A DNA stretch of 64,000 bases from Fructobacillus papyrifericola (GCF_018437235.1 NZ_JAAMFJ010000002.1:186001-250000); one strand, 5' to 3'. Positions 33,791-42,808 are shown, counted from the stretch's first letter. Notes: generated from the sequence alone by a model not told the origin. A program made the numbers and translations.

Positions 33791-35041
33791 TTAAAACTTC
33801 TTGAAGATCACGGCAGCGTTGTGGCCACCGAATCCATAGTTGGCTGACATCACATATTCAGGCGCCACGTTTTGGTTTTCCTTGTTGACCAAGTTGACCT
33901 TCTTCGTGTGTTCGTCTGGCGTGTCAAAGCCAACGTTTTCTGGCAAGATACCACGGTCAATGGCACCGACAGAAACAACGGCTTCAACGGCACCAGCGGC
34001 ACCAAGCAAGTGACCCGTCATTCCCTTTGTTGAGGAAACAGGGACTGAATTTTCACCGAAGACAGAGGCAATGGCTTCGGCTTCACCAGAATCGTTTGCA
34101 CCAGTAGCAGTACCGTGGGCGTTGATGTAAGACATTTGTTCTGGCTTCATTTGGGCATCGTCCATGGCCTCTTCAAAGGCACGGATTACCCCTTCACCAT
34201 CGGGTGCTGGTGAGGTCATGTGGTAGGAATCGGCCGTTGCACCGTAACCAACGATTTCGGCCAAAATCTTAGCACCACGCGCCTGGGCGTGTTCCAAAGA
34301 TTCGATCACCAGGATTCCGGCTCCTTCACCCATGACGAAACCGTGACGGTTGGCGTCGAATGGCTTTGAAGCTTCCTTCGGATCCGTTTCCTTTGACAAA
34401 GCCGTCAAAGAAGCGAAGCCGGCGATTCCGATTTCGTTGATCGTGGCTTCGGCACCACCAGTCAACATGATGTCTTCCTTACCGGATTGCACGCGCCAGA
34501 AGGCTTCACCAATGGCGTTTGTGGCTGAGGCACAGGCCGTGACAATGGTCATGTTGGTTCCCTTGGCACCGAAGCGCAAGGAAACGTTACCAGAAACCAT
34601 GTTGGCAATTGATTCGGGAACGAACAATGGGGATACTCGTTGTGGGCCCTTTTCGTGCATCTTGATGATCTGTTCTTGAATGGTCGTCAAACCACCAATT
34701 CCGTTTCCCAAGATAACACCGAAGCGGTTCGGGTTTTTAACCTTTGACTTTTCGTCTGAATCTTCATCAGCCAAAAGTCCGGCCTGTTCCATCGCCTGAG
34801 TCGAAGCATCGATTGCGTATTGTGAGAACAAGTCCAACTTGCGGGCGTCACGCTTACCAACGCGGGCGGCGGGATCGAACCCGTCAACCTGTCCAGCAAC
34901 GGCAATTCCCGTTTCGGTTGGGTCAAACTTCGTGATTGGCTTGATACCACTTTGACCAGCAAAGATGGCGTCCAAGAACGCCTTCGTATCATTTCCGTTT
35001 GGTGCAATGGCACCCATTCCAGTAACTACAACTCGTGTCAT
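33791..35041 (-). CDS. fabF: Beta-ketoacyl-ACP synthase II
   Basis: 416 aa from the ATG at 35041 (AAAGGAAAC upstream; an upstream in-frame TTG is not needed). Thiolase-fold condensing enzyme. Active-site Cys in VTACASATNA, first His in INAHGTATGANDSGE, second in GMTGHLLGAAG, and GFGGHNAAVIF at the end. Elongates acyl chains with malonyl-ACP. Confidence 0.96.
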   Translation of the reverse strand: MTRVVVTGMGAIAPNGNDTKAFLDAIFAGQSGIKPITKFDPTETGIAVAGQVDGFDPAARVGKRDARKLDLFSQYAIDASTQAMEQAGLLADEDSDEKSKVKNPNRFGVILGNGIGGLTTIQEQIIKMHEKGPQRVSPLFVPESIANMVSGNVSLRFGAKGTNMTIVTACASATNAIGEAFWRVQSGKEDIMLTGGAEATINEIGIAGFASLTALSKETDPKEASKPFDANRHGFVMGEGAGILVIESLEHAQARGAKILAEIVGYGATADSYHMTSPAPDGEGVIRAFEEAMDDAQMKPEQMSYINAHGTATGANDSGEAEAIASVFGENSVPVSSTKGMTGHLLGAAGAVEAVVSVGAIDRGILPENVGFDTPDEHTKKVNLVNKENQNVAPEYVMSANYGFGGHNAAVIFKKF

Positions 35042-35079
35042 TTTGTTTCCTTTCAACTGCTCGTGTTTCCAAGTTAACC

Positions 35080-35808
35080 TTAGATGTAAAGGCCACCGTC
35101 AACCGTAATCGTTTGTCCGGTCACGTAATCGTTACCCGCCAAGAAGAGGGCAACGTCGGCAACGTCTTCCACGCTTCCAAAGCGGGAGAGTGGAATTTCC
35201 TTCAAGATTGCTTCCTTGGCTTGGTCGGACAAGGCGTCCGTCATGTCTGAAACAATCATCCCCGGCGCAATCGCGTTAACGCGAATGTTGCGACGGGCCC
35301 CTTCTTTCGCAAGGGACTTGGTCAAGCCAATCACACCAGCCTTTGAAGCGGCGTAGTTAGCCTGACCAACGTTGCCCATCTGGCCAACAACGGAGGCCAT
35401 GTTAATGATGACGCCGTGCTTTTGACGAATCATCTTCTTAAAGACCGGCTGCGTCACGTTGAAGGTTCCCGTCAGGTTCGTGTTCACCACGGCGGCAAAG
35501 TCTTCCAACTTCATCCCCATGGCCAACTGGTCCTTGGTAATTCCGGCGTTGTTAACCAGAATATCGATTCCTTCAAAGTCATCTTCCTTGTACAAAGCCT
35601 TCAAAGCAGCTTCGGCCGCTTCACCATCGGCAATGTCAAATTGCAAAGTCCGTGGCGTTTGCTTAAAGCTCTTGACCACTTCCTCCTTCAAGGGAGAACG
35701 GCCGTGCAAAATCAAGTTTGCACCGGCGTCATCAAAAGCGTGGGCAACGGCCAGGCCAATTCCTCGTGAGGAACCAGTGACCAAAACAGTCTTGTTTGTA
35801 AAGTCCAT
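35080..35808 (-). CDS. fabG: 3-oxoacyl-ACP reductase
   Basis: 242-aa short-chain dehydrogenase using NADPH. Cofactor motif VTGSSRGIGLAVA, NNAGITKD, catalytic Ser near MASVVGQMG and YAASKAG Tyr/Lys pair. It begins three bases after fabD. Confidence 0.96.
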   Translation of the reverse strand: MDFTNKTVLVTGSSRGIGLAVAHAFDDAGANLILHGRSPLKEEVVKSFKQTPRTLQFDIADGEAAEAALKALYKEDDFEGIDILVNNAGITKDQLAMGMKLEDFAAVVNTNLTGTFNVTQPVFKKMIRQKHGVIINMASVVGQMGNVGQANYAASKAGVIGLTKSLAKEGARRNIRVNAIAPGMIVSDMTDALSDQAKEAILKEIPLSRFGSVEDVADVALFLAGNDYVTGQTITVDGGLYI

Positions 35809-35811
35809 GAT

Positions 35812-36753
35812 TTATCCTTCTTCCTTCAATTCGGCCACGACTTTTTCAAGGGAGGCCCAATCCGTCACGGAATAACGGGCGATGTCCTTTGAAACAATCT
35901 TGCGGGCAAACTTTGACAAAGTTACGCCGGGGCCAATTTCGACCAGCGTATCAACCCCTTGTTCTTCCACCATATTCTTCAAGCAGTCGGCAAAGTAGGT
36001 TGGTGACACAATCTGCTTTTCCAAGGTGTGCTTGACCGTTTCCTTTGTAAAGGGCTCCTTGGTTGTGTTGGAATAGACGGGATAAGTTCCGTCCGCCACG
36101 TCTTCATCTGCCAAACGCTTAGCCATTTTATCGGCTGCATCTTTTAACAGTGGGGTGTGGAAGGCACCGGAAACGGGCAAGGGAACCATTTTCTTCACGC
36201 CGTCAACCGTCAAAACCTGAACGGCTTGATCAACCGCCAGGGCTTCACCACCAATGACCAACTGAGCAAAGGTGTTGAAGTTGGCTGCATAAACAGCCAA
36301 TCCTTCCCGTTGCATCTTCTCCACCGTGGCAACAATCATGTCCTGATTGTCATCCAAAACGGCGACCATCTTGCCGGGATTGGCATCCCCAACCTCCTGC
36401 ATGTAGGCGCCACGGTCCTTAACCAGGGCAATGGCCTGGTCAAAGGAGAGCATGCCAGAAGCAACCAGGGCTGGGTATTCCCCGAGGGAAAGTCCCAAAG
36501 CGGAAACGACGTCTTTTACGCCCGCTTCCAGCAGACAGGCTGCCAATGCTGCATCAAAGGCAACGATGGCGGGCTGGACCCACTTTGTTTGACTAATCAG
36601 TTCTTCGTTGTTGAACACGTCCACCAGGTCGTAGCCAAGAATGGCTGAGGCTCGGTCAATGTGCTTCTTAAAGGCGGGTAAATGATCGTAAAGGTCCTGG
36701 CCCATGCCAGCCTTCTGTGAACCCTGACCGTTAAATAGCAGTCCGATGCGCAT
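35812..36753 (-). CDS. fabD: Malonyl-CoA:ACP acyltransferase
   Basis: 313 aa. N-terminal FNGQGSQKAGMG, nucleophile elbow GLSLGEYPALV, and catalytic His in VSGAFHTPLL. Loads malonyl onto AcpP. Tightly packed with fabG and fabK. Confidence 0.96.
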   Translation of the reverse strand: MRIGLLFNGQGSQKAGMGQDLYDHLPAFKKHIDRASAILGYDLVDVFNNEELISQTKWVQPAIVAFDAALAACLLEAGVKDVVSALGLSLGEYPALVASGMLSFDQAIALVKDRGAYMQEVGDANPGKMVAVLDDNQDMIVATVEKMQREGLAVYAANFNTFAQLVIGGEALAVDQAVQVLTVDGVKKMVPLPVSGAFHTPLLKDAADKMAKRLADEDVADGTYPVYSNTTKEPFTKETVKHTLEKQIVSPTYFADCLKNMVEEQGVDTLVEIGPGVTLSKFARKIVSKDIARYSVTDWASLEKVVAELKEEG

Positions 36754-36776
36754 AGAAACTTCCTTACTTTACTGTT

Positions 36777-37733
36777 TTACTTTTCTAAACCGAGAATGTC
36801 AGCGGCTTCCGTCCAAACATCGTTCAAGATGTCTGCCACGGGCTTTTCTTCCTTAATCATTCCAGAAATCTGGCCGGCCATGAAGGCACCGCCATCCTTG
36901 TCACCCTGTTGTACGGCGGCACGGAGTGTTCCGGATTCCAGCTTTTCAACCGTTTCGTAATCAGGCGCTGGCTTTTGGGCCTCTTCGATTTCGCGCTTGA
37001 CGTATTCCTTGGCCATCTTGTTCTTCAAGACACGGGCACGGGAACCGGCAATGTTTCCGGTAACAATCGTATCGATATCGCGGGCCTTCAAAATCTTCTT
37101 CTTGAAGTTTTCGTGTACTTCGGATTCTGGTGAAGCCAGGAAACGGGTTCCCATCTGAACACCGGAAGCACCCAAGGCGAAGGCTGCGGCAGCACCGCGG
37201 CCGTCGGCGATTCCACCGGCAGCGATGACTGGGATGTTAACAGCGTCAACAACCTGTGGCACCAAGGCCATCGTCGTCATCTGTCCAATGTGTCCACCGG
37301 ATTCCATTCCTTCGGCGATTACGGCATCGACACCCTTTCGTTCCATCATCTTAGCCAATGAAACGGATGGCACAACAGGCATGACCACGATGCCGGCAGC
37401 GTGCAATTCGTCCAAGAATGGTGATGGGTCGCCGGCACCAGTGGCCACGACTTTGACACCTTCTTCTAAGATGACGTCGAACACTTCACGAATGTGACGG
37501 GACATCAACATGACGTTGACACCGAATGGCTTGTCCGTCAATTCCTTGGCACGACGAACTTCCTTGCGCACGTCTTCACCGTGCCAGTAGCCCGTTCCGA
37601 TGAAGCCGAGTCCACCGGCTTCGGAAATAGCGGCTGCCAAAGCACCGGTTCCGGCCCAAGTCATCCCACCTTCGACGATTGGATACTTCATGCCGAGCTT
37701 GTCAAAAATCTCGTTTCCCACTTTAACTGTCAT
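36777..37733 (-). CDS. fabK: Enoyl-ACP reductase II (FMN-dependent)
   Basis: 318-aa TIM-barrel flavoprotein of the nitronate monooxygenase/FabK family. KYPIVEGGMTWAGTGALAAAIS, EGMESGGHIG (catalytic His), VIAAGGIADGRG and GVQMGTRFLASPES phosphate site. No FabI is seen, so this is the operon's enoyl reductase; FabK enzymes are intrinsically insensitive to triclosan. Confidence 0.95.
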   Translation of the reverse strand: MTVKVGNEIFDKLGMKYPIVEGGMTWAGTGALAAAISEAGGLGFIGTGYWHGEDVRKEVRRAKELTDKPFGVNVMLMSRHIREVFDVILEEGVKVVATGAGDPSPFLDELHAAGIVVMPVVPSVSLAKMMERKGVDAVIAEGMESGGHIGQMTTMALVPQVVDAVNIPVIAAGGIADGRGAAAAFALGASGVQMGTRFLASPESEVHENFKKKILKARDIDTIVTGNIAGSRARVLKNKMAKEYVKREIEEAQKPAPDYETVEKLESGTLRAAVQQGDKDGGAFMAGQISGMIKEEKPVADILNDVWTEAADILGLEK

Positions 37734-37798
37734 AATTTCTGCCTTACCTTTAACTTTTATGTATGCGGCGACAAGCGCCGCCTAATAAGAAGTAGTGA

Positions 37799-38047
37799 TT
37801 ACTTCTTGTCAGTTTGTTCCTTGATCTTGTTAACCAAGTCAGCAACCGTTGATACTGATTCAGTATCTTCCAACTTGATGTCGAATTCGTCTTCAACTTG
37901 GTTCAAAACTTCGAACAAGTCCAATGAGTCGGCATCGATGTCGTCCGTCATGTTCGTCGTCATTGAAACTTCTGAGTCTTCCAAATCGAATTGGTCAACC
38001 AAGATGTCCTTTACCTTGTCAAAAATCTCTTCTTGTGTCATGAGCAC
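37799..38047 (-). CDS. acpP: Acyl carrier protein
   Basis: 82-aa acidic ACP. The phosphopantetheine Ser lies in the DADSLDLFE motif. Strong AGGAGA site upstream. It is preceded by a 109-base gap holding two inverted repeats and a hairpin after fabH, which may let acpP be expressed differently from its neighbours. Confidence 0.97.
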   Translation of the reverse strand: MLMTQEEIFDKVKDILVDQFDLEDSEVSMTTNMTDDIDADSLDLFEVLNQVEDEFDIKLEDTESVSTVADLVNKIKEQTDKK

Positions 38048-38063
38048 GTTCTCCTATAGGTTT

Positions 38064-38077
38064 CGTATTGCAATACG
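38064..38077 (-). promoter_or_regulatory. Palindrome in the acpP leader
   Basis: Perfect 14-bp CGTATTGCAATACG ending about 10 bases before the acpP ribosome site. A second imperfect stem (CGGTG..CACCG) lies just upstream near 38087-38107. Confidence 0.45.
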
Positions 38078-38131
38078 TTTGATTTTTACGGTGCAGCCTA
38101 CTACACCGCATTTTACTAATGTTATTAAAAC

Positions 38132-38149
38132 GCCCGGCACTAGCCGGGC
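38132..38149 (-). promoter_or_regulatory. GC-rich hairpin between fabH and acpP
   Basis: GCCCGGC-TAGT-GCCGGGC then GTTTTAAT on the minus strand; a weak terminator or RNA-processing hairpin inside the operon. Confidence 0.55.
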
Positions 38150-38156
38150 TAGCTGG

Positions 38157-39131
38157 TTAAAGCTGCCAGACTTGTGCACCGATGGCCAAGCCACCGCCAA
38201 AGCCAACGAAGGCGATTTTCATCCCCGGCTTAATTTGACCGGATTCCTGCAGCTCATCCAATAGGATGGCCGTGGATGCCGCTGAAGTATTCCCGTATTC
38301 CACCATGTTGGTTGGGAACTTTTCCATCGGCTGGCCAAAGTTCTTCGCCATCGATTCGATAATTCGGTGGTTGGCCTGGTGAGCCAAGTAAAAGTCGACG
38401 TCGTCGGCCTGCAAGTCCGCCTTGGCCAATGCCTTGTCTAAGACCTTTGGTACTTCGCGGGTGGCAAAGGAATAAACACCCCGGCCGTCCTGGTGGAAGT
38501 AGGGATCAAGTGGTGAAATTTCACCGGCAAAGGCGTTCTTGTTGGCAAAGCGGCCTGTCAAGATGGCCTCGCCGCGATCACCATAGGCCTGCAGTTCTTC
38601 TGAAAGCAGTCCCTTTTCCTCGTCGGTTGACTCAAGCAAGACGCCACCGGCACCGTCTCCGAAGAGAACGGAAACCGTCCGGTCCTTCCAATCAACCAAC
38701 TTGGACAAAACTTCGGCACCGATGAACATCCCCTTCTGGTAGCGACGAGAAGAAAGGAAGGAAGAGGCCACCGAGAGCCCGTAGACAAAGCCGGAACAAG
38801 CGGCGTTAATGTCAAAGGCAAAGGCCTTGTCGGCACCAATCTTTCCCTGCACAATCGCTGACGTGTGGGGAGACAGGGCATCCGGTGACATGGTGGAAAC
38901 AATGATGAAGTCCAAATCAGAAGCAGCCCAGCCGGCTTTTGCAAGCAGCTTTTCGGCAACGGCAGCGGCCAGGTCCGACGTGTTTTCATTTTCGACAACG
39001 TGTCGGTTATGTATCCCCGTTCGTGGGTAAATCCATTCGTCTGACGTATCCATCAGTTCAGCTAAATCATCGTTTGAAACGACCCGTTCCGGCACCTGCC
39101 GGGCGGTCGCGACAATCTTCATCTTTTCCAT
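38157..39131 (-). CDS. fabH: Beta-ketoacyl-ACP synthase III
   Basis: 324 aa if read from the ATG at 39131, six bases after AAAGGA; neighbouring ATGs at 39134 and 39122 are alternatives. Starts chain synthesis from acetyl-CoA and malonyl-ACP. Catalytic Cys in INAACSGFVYGL, His in FYLAHQANHRI and Asn in VEYGNTSAAS. A paralogue lies at 60991-61959. Confidence 0.95.
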   Translation of the reverse strand: MEKMKIVATARQVPERVVSNDDLAELMDTSDEWIYPRTGIHNRHVVENENTSDLAAAVAEKLLAKAGWAASDLDFIIVSTMSPDALSPHTSAIVQGKIGADKAFAFDINAACSGFVYGLSVASSFLSSRRYQKGMFIGAEVLSKLVDWKDRTVSVLFGDGAGGVLLESTDEEKGLLSEELQAYGDRGEAILTGRFANKNAFAGEISPLDPYFHQDGRGVYSFATREVPKVLDKALAKADLQADDVDFYLAHQANHRIIESMAKNFGQPMEKFPTNMVEYGNTSAASTAILLDELQESGQIKPGMKIAFVGFGGGLAIGAQVWQL

Positions 39132-39146
39132 CATCAATCCTTTTGC

Positions 39147-39617
39147 TTACTTGTCTAGCAAGTCCTGCAAGTATGTCTGCAGGTTGCCTAAGGCCTTTTC
39201 CAAAATGGCCGCGGCGTTATCGGTAAAGCCGTTAAACATCGCTTTGGTCATTTGCAGGTGAAAGGCCTGGTGGGCACGGTACAAGACCCGTCCCTTGTGG
39301 GTTAAACCGAGCTTAACCACCCGCCGATCCGACTTGGAACGGCGGCGTTCGACATAGCCCTTTTCAACCAAGCGGTCGATGGCCGTCGTCATCGCAGATG
39401 GCGACAGGTGCACCGCTTTGGCCAGTTGGGAAGCCGTCTTCTCCTCGTACATCGAAATCGCGTAGATCGTGTGTACGTCCTTAACCGTTAAAGCGGAAAA
39501 AGGACCGCTCTTCAACGCTCCTTCTTCCACCCAAACGACGTTGGCCAGGAGGTCAATCAGGGTTTGGTTGACCGTCTGAAAGTCGACGGCCGTACCCGTT
39601 TGCTCAGTCCTTTTCAT
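39147..39617 (-). CDS. fabT: MarR-family fatty-acid regulator FabT
   Basis: 156 aa from the ATG at 39617, which is inside the end of the preceding dehydratase gene (14-base overlap); a TTG at 39632 is the alternative. Winged helix: TASQLAKAVHLSPSAMTTAIDRLVEKGYVERRRSKSDRR, typical MarR. Position as second gene of the fatty-acid operon and a matching site at the operon promoter identify it as FabT, which represses the operon with acyl-ACP as corepressor. Confidence 0.9.
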   Translation of the reverse strand: MKRTEQTGTAVDFQTVNQTLIDLLANVVWVEEGALKSGPFSALTVKDVHTIYAISMYEEKTASQLAKAVHLSPSAMTTAIDRLVEKGYVERRRSKSDRRVVKLGLTHKGRVLYRAHQAFHLQMTKAMFNGFTDNAAAILEKALGNLQTYLQDLLDK

Positions 39618-40047
39618 CGGGAGCCACCACAAACATCAGCTCCGCCTTGGTTGCGACTTTTCCATCGACCTTTGCCACAACATCAACGGTTCCCATGTTT
39701 TCACGAACCTTGCCAAAGGTTGCGTGCAACTTCAACACGTCACCTGGAACAACCATCTTCTTAAACTTGGCATCGTTGATTCCCGTCATGTAGGCCGTCT
39801 TACCCTTAAACTGTGGCGAAGACAAAATCAAGATGGAGGCTGCCTGAGCCAATGATTCAATGATCAAGACACCGGGCATCACCGGGTTACCAGGGAAGTG
39901 TCCTTGGAAGAACTGTTCGTTGATTGTCACGTTCTTGACGGCAACGATTGATTCGTCCGGTACCATTTCCTCAACGTAATCCATGTAGAGGATTGGGTAA
40001 CGGTTTGGAATCAAGTCCATGATTTCCGTGGTAGTTAAGACTGGCAT
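39604..40047 (-). CDS. Hydroxyacyl-ACP dehydratase, FabZ/FabN type
   Basis: 147-aa hotdog-fold enzyme, first in the operon. The catalytic GHFPGNPVMPG and IIESLAQ are present, but the N-terminal motif reads IPNRYPILYMDYV instead of HRYP. As I recall, NRYP also occurs in enterococcal FabN, a dehydratase/isomerase that makes the cis double bond. Having two dehydratases in one operon suggests this one serves unsaturated fatty acid synthesis; that is inference, and a second plain FabZ cannot be excluded. Confidence 0.88.
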   Translation of the reverse strand: MPVLTTTEIMDLIPNRYPILYMDYVEEMVPDESIVAVKNVTINEQFFQGHFPGNPVMPGVLIIESLAQAASILILSSPQFKGKTAYMTGINDAKFKKMVVPGDVLKLHATFGKVRENMGTVDVVAKVDGKVATKAELMFVVAPDEKD

Positions 40048-40104
40048 TGTTGGTCCTTTCTAGGGTCTTGCGACCGGCTGTAAAGAATTTTTCAAGATAA
40101 AAAT

Positions 40105-40136
40105 AGTTTAACAATAAATACTTCGATAGTCAAACT
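40105..40136 (-). promoter_or_regulatory. Fatty-acid operon promoter with FabT box
   Basis: Minus strand: -35 TTGACT (40128-40133), 17-bp spacer, -10 TAAACT (40105-40110). The inverted repeat AGTTTGA-C-TATCGAAGT (40120-40136) covers the -35 and matches the FabT consensus of streptococci, roughly ANTTTGATTATCAAATT. Confidence 0.8.
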
Positions 40137-40150
40137 ATCTGGTCATCGCA

Positions 40151-40984
40151 CTATTTTCTTTCTAAAGAAGGGTATAAATCTAACATCACCAGCCGCTCTT
40201 TCCACTCCTTGAAAAAGTCCCCCTGGTCCCATTCGTGAATGCGCCTGGTCTTATAGCCCAAAGACACGTTGTAAAAAGTCGTCTCATTGACACGGTGAGC
40301 TGGCATCCGCCAGTGAACGTGGCCGGCTAAAACAAAGGGCACTCGAAGCTCCTGCAGCCTTCTCCCGAGGGCTGCAGAACCCAGGTAAGCCTTCAAAATC
40401 GTTAGGTCCGGCTTGGAAAAGGGAATTTGCTCGACCAGTGCTTGGTCGGTGGAAAAGTGGCTAATGACCAAAGGCTTTTGCCCCGCTTTTTGGGCTTCCA
40501 GGACGGCTTTTTCAATTTGCTTGGCTGAACGCTCAGCCTTTTCTCGATCGGGCAAGGCTTCGTCAATCCGCCGATCGTACCAAAAACGCTGCTTAAAGCG
40601 GTGAATCGTTTCATCGTCATGCCTGCCTTCATCAAAAGAATAATCGTACCAGCCGTTATTGCCAATAATCTCATAGGCGCCAAAGGAAAGGCTCTTATTA
40701 TGGAAGTAATTGGGATCAGCCAGATTTTCCAATGCCTCGTCACTGGTCCCATCGCCCATCTCGTGATTGCCGGCCAGGTAGTAAACCTTGGTGACCGGTT
40801 CGACCAAGTGGTTCAGTCTCCTGACAAAGTCGGCCGTTTCCGCCAGTTGGTTAAACGTATCGCCAGCCAGAACGTAAACGGCCACCTGCTGATTCAGCAG
40901 ATACTGGGCCATTTCATGCAAGGCACTGTTTCGATCAATCTTATTAATGTCTAAATGAAGGTCTGAAATGACGGCCAAGCGCAT
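40151..40984 (-). CDS. Calcineurin-like metallophosphoesterase
   Basis: 277 aa. The dimetal motifs run in order: ISDLHLD, YVLAGDTFN, YYLAGNHEMG, LVISHFS and LAGHVHWR. A cytosolic phosphoesterase of unknown substrate. AAAGGGGA ribosome site. A TGCTATACT extended -10 lies at 41010-41018. Transcribed toward the fatty-acid operon promoter with no clear terminator between. Confidence 0.9.
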   Translation of the reverse strand: MRLAVISDLHLDINKIDRNSALHEMAQYLLNQQVAVYVLAGDTFNQLAETADFVRRLNHLVEPVTKVYYLAGNHEMGDGTSDEALENLADPNYFHNKSLSFGAYEIIGNNGWYDYSFDEGRHDDETIHRFKQRFWYDRRIDEALPDREKAERSAKQIEKAVLEAQKAGQKPLVISHFSTDQALVEQIPFSKPDLTILKAYLGSAALGRRLQELRVPFVLAGHVHWRMPAHRVNETTFYNVSLGYKTRRIHEWDQGDFFKEWKERLVMLDLYPSLERK

Positions 40985-41009
40985 GCTGTTCCCCTTTCTT
41001 GCTGGGGCC

Positions 41010-41018
41010 AGTATAGCA
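41010..41018 (-). promoter_or_regulatory. Promoter of the metallophosphoesterase gene
   Basis: TGCTATACT extended -10, about 25 bases before the ATG. Confidence 0.6.
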
Positions 41019-41062
41019 TAGTTGAAAAGCCTTTACGCACCAGCAAAGCTCTTTTGTCTGCA

Positions 41063-41093
41063 CAAAAAAAGAACCGCCAAAGCGGTTCTTTTG
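41063..41093 (-). terminator. gap terminator
   Basis: AAAAGAACCGC-TTTG-GCGGTTCTTTT plus T-run on the minus strand. Confidence 0.9.
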
Positions 41094-41104
41094 GAAAGTT
41101 TTGA

Positions 41105-42118
41105 TTAACCGATGTGTGCAAAGTGCAACAACGTACGGATCATGTTTGAAGTGAAACCGTATTCGTTGTCATACCATGAAACAGTCTTAACCAATTGCTT
41201 GTCGCCTGCTTCGATGATTTGCGTTTGCGTTGCATCAAAAGTCGTTCCGTGTGTGTCGCCGATGATGTCAGATGAAACGATTTCATCTTCGTTGTAACCG
41301 AATGAATCAGAAGCAGCAGCCTTCATGGCAGCGTTGATTTCTTCAGCAGTAACCTTCTTTGACAAAACAGAAGTCAATTCAGTAACGGATCCGTCAACAA
41401 CAGAAACACGTTGTGCGTGTCCGTCAACCTTACCCTTCAATTCAGGAACAACAAGACCGATGGCCTTGGCAGCACCCGTTGAGTGAGGGATCGTGTTAAC
41501 TGAAGCCGTACGGTTTGAACGGAACTTCTTTGACTTTGGACCGTCCAAAATCATTTGCGTTGAAGTGAAGGCGTGAATCGTCGTCATCGTACCAATTTCA
41601 ACACCGAAGTTGTCAACCAATACCTTACCCATTGGTGCCAATGATTGAGTAGTACATGAACCAGCAGAAACGATCTTGTCTTCTGGCTTCAAGATGTCTT
41701 GGTTTACACCATAAACAACAGTTGGTACATCACCAGCTGGGGCAGTGATCAAGACCTTCTTAGCGCCGGCGTCCAAGTGAGCTTGCGCCTTTTCGGCTGA
41801 CGTGTAGAAACCAGTGGCTTCCATAACATATTCAACGCCGTCGTTCTTCACCCAAGGAATGTTCTTGGCATCGCGTTCTGAGTAAACCGTGTAGTGCTTA
41901 CCGTTAACGATGATACCCGTTTCATCAGCTGAAACTTCGGCATCCAAAGTTCCGTGCGTTGAGTCATACTTCAACAAGTATGCCAACATTGATGGGCTCG
42001 TCAAGTCGTTGATTGCGGCAACTTCAACATCAGCAGCTGTGTCACCCAATTCCATAATGCGGCGGAATGCCAAACGACCGATGCGTCCGAATCCGTTAAT
42101 ACCAATCTTCACAGTCAT
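41105..42118 (-). CDS. gap: Glyceraldehyde-3-phosphate dehydrogenase, type I
   Basis: 337 aa from the ATG at 42118, with GGAGG upstream; a longer reading would run back through the leader palindrome. NAD site [12 protein letters not shown], catalytic Cys in [12 protein letters not shown], and His in the [10 protein letters not shown] region. Note that the usual SNASCTT motif reads SAGSCTT here. Glycolytic enzyme, monocistronic, with strong promoter and terminator. Codons are strongly biased, as expected for high expression. Confidence 0.96.
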   Translation of the reverse strand: MTVKIGINGFGRIGRLAFRRIMELGDTAADVEVAAINDLTSPSMLAYLLKYDSTHGTLDAEVSADETGIIVNGKHYTVYSERDAKNIPWVKNDGVEYVMEATGFYTSAEKAQAHLDAGAKKVLITAPAGDVPTVVYGVNQDILKPEDKIVSAGSCTTQSLAPMGKVLVDNFGVEIGTMTTIHAFTSTQMILDGPKSKKFRSNRTASVNTIPHSTGAAKAIGLVVPELKGKVDGHAQRVSVVDGSVTELTSVLSKKVTAEEINAAMKAAASDSFGYNEDEIVSSDIIGDTHGTTFDATQTQIIEAGDKQLVKTVSWYDNEYGFTSNMIRTLLHFAHIG

Positions 42119-42142
42119 GTGTGTAGACCTCCAAATAATTTT

Positions 42143-42156
42143 TTGACCTAAGTCAA
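42143..42156. promoter_or_regulatory. Palindrome in the gap leader, possible operator
   Basis: TTGAC-CTAA-GTCAA, perfect 5-bp arms, just downstream of the gap -10 and upstream of the ribosome site, a position suited to repression. Confidence 0.5.
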
Positions 42157-42163
42157 CACAAAC

Positions 42164-42172
42164 ATTATAACA
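42164..42172 (-). promoter_or_regulatory. gap promoter (extended -10)
   Basis: TGTTATAAT on the minus strand. A TTGCAC lies 19 bp upstream of the hexamer. Confidence 0.7.
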
Positions 42173-42264
42173 CAACGCCCTCCTAGCAGTGCAAATCGTT
42201 TACTGTTTTTCTCACAAGAGAAACCGTACCATTTGGTTAACTTCGTCTATTAATTAAGGTAACA

Positions 42265-42273
42265 TGGTAAAAT
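42265..42273 (+). promoter_or_regulatory. Promoter candidate for the ECF S-component gene
   Basis: TGGTAAAAT extended -10, about 40 bases before the ATG; no clear -35. Confidence 0.45.
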
Positions 42274-42311
42274 AAAAGGAACGTTAACCCGCGCTTTTAG
42301 AGAGGAAGAAC

Positions 42312-42797
42312 ATGTCAAAGTGGACTAGTAAAAAAATCACGGTCGTTGCGGTCATCATTGCCTTAAACGTTGCCCTTTCTTATATCGTGCACATTCCGGT
42401 ACCAGCCACCTCCGGCTTTGTTAACTTGGTCGAGGCCGGCATCTTTGTTGCTGCGCTGCGACTGGGACCGGGGGCCGGCTTTGTTGTCGGGGCCTTCTCC
42501 GGAGCACTCTTGGACCTCTTTGCTGGCTACCCACAGTGGCTGCTCTTCTCCTTTGTCATCCATGGCATGGAGGGCTTCATTGCTGGTCTCGCCTCTCAAA
42601 AGAAGGTTTTTCCGACCACAGCCCTTCTTCTCCTTGCTTCCTTGATTATGGTTGTCGGGTACGTCTTTGCCGGTTTCTTCCTATATAATTGGGCGGCCGG
42701 TGTTGCTTCCATTCCGGGTAACGTTGGTCAGTGTCTCTTCGGCCTGATTGTCGCCCTCGTCTTGAACGAGGCCTTGCCAAAACAGGGCTGGTTGTAA
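42312..42797 (+). CDS. ECF transporter S component (vitamin/precursor uptake)
   Basis: 161 aa with five to six hydrophobic segments. The helix-1 AxxxA-like ALNVALSYIV and the pattern VPATSGFVNLVEAGIF, LRLGPGAGFVVGAFSGALLDLFAGYPQW are characteristic of substrate-capture S components that share an EcfAA'T module. No energising module is nearby, which fits a group II ECF system. The substrate (a pyrimidine, pantothenate-like or other vitamin) cannot be told from the sequence. GAGAGGAAG ribosome site. Confidence 0.85.
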   Translation: MSKWTSKKITVVAVIIALNVALSYIVHIPVPATSGFVNLVEAGIFVAALRLGPGAGFVVGAFSGALLDLFAGYPQWLLFSFVIHGMEGFIAGLASQKKVFPTTALLLLASLIMVVGYVFAGFFLYNWAAGVASIPGNVGQCLFGLIVALVLNEALPKQGWL

Positions 42798-42808
42798 AAG
42801 CAGCCCAT

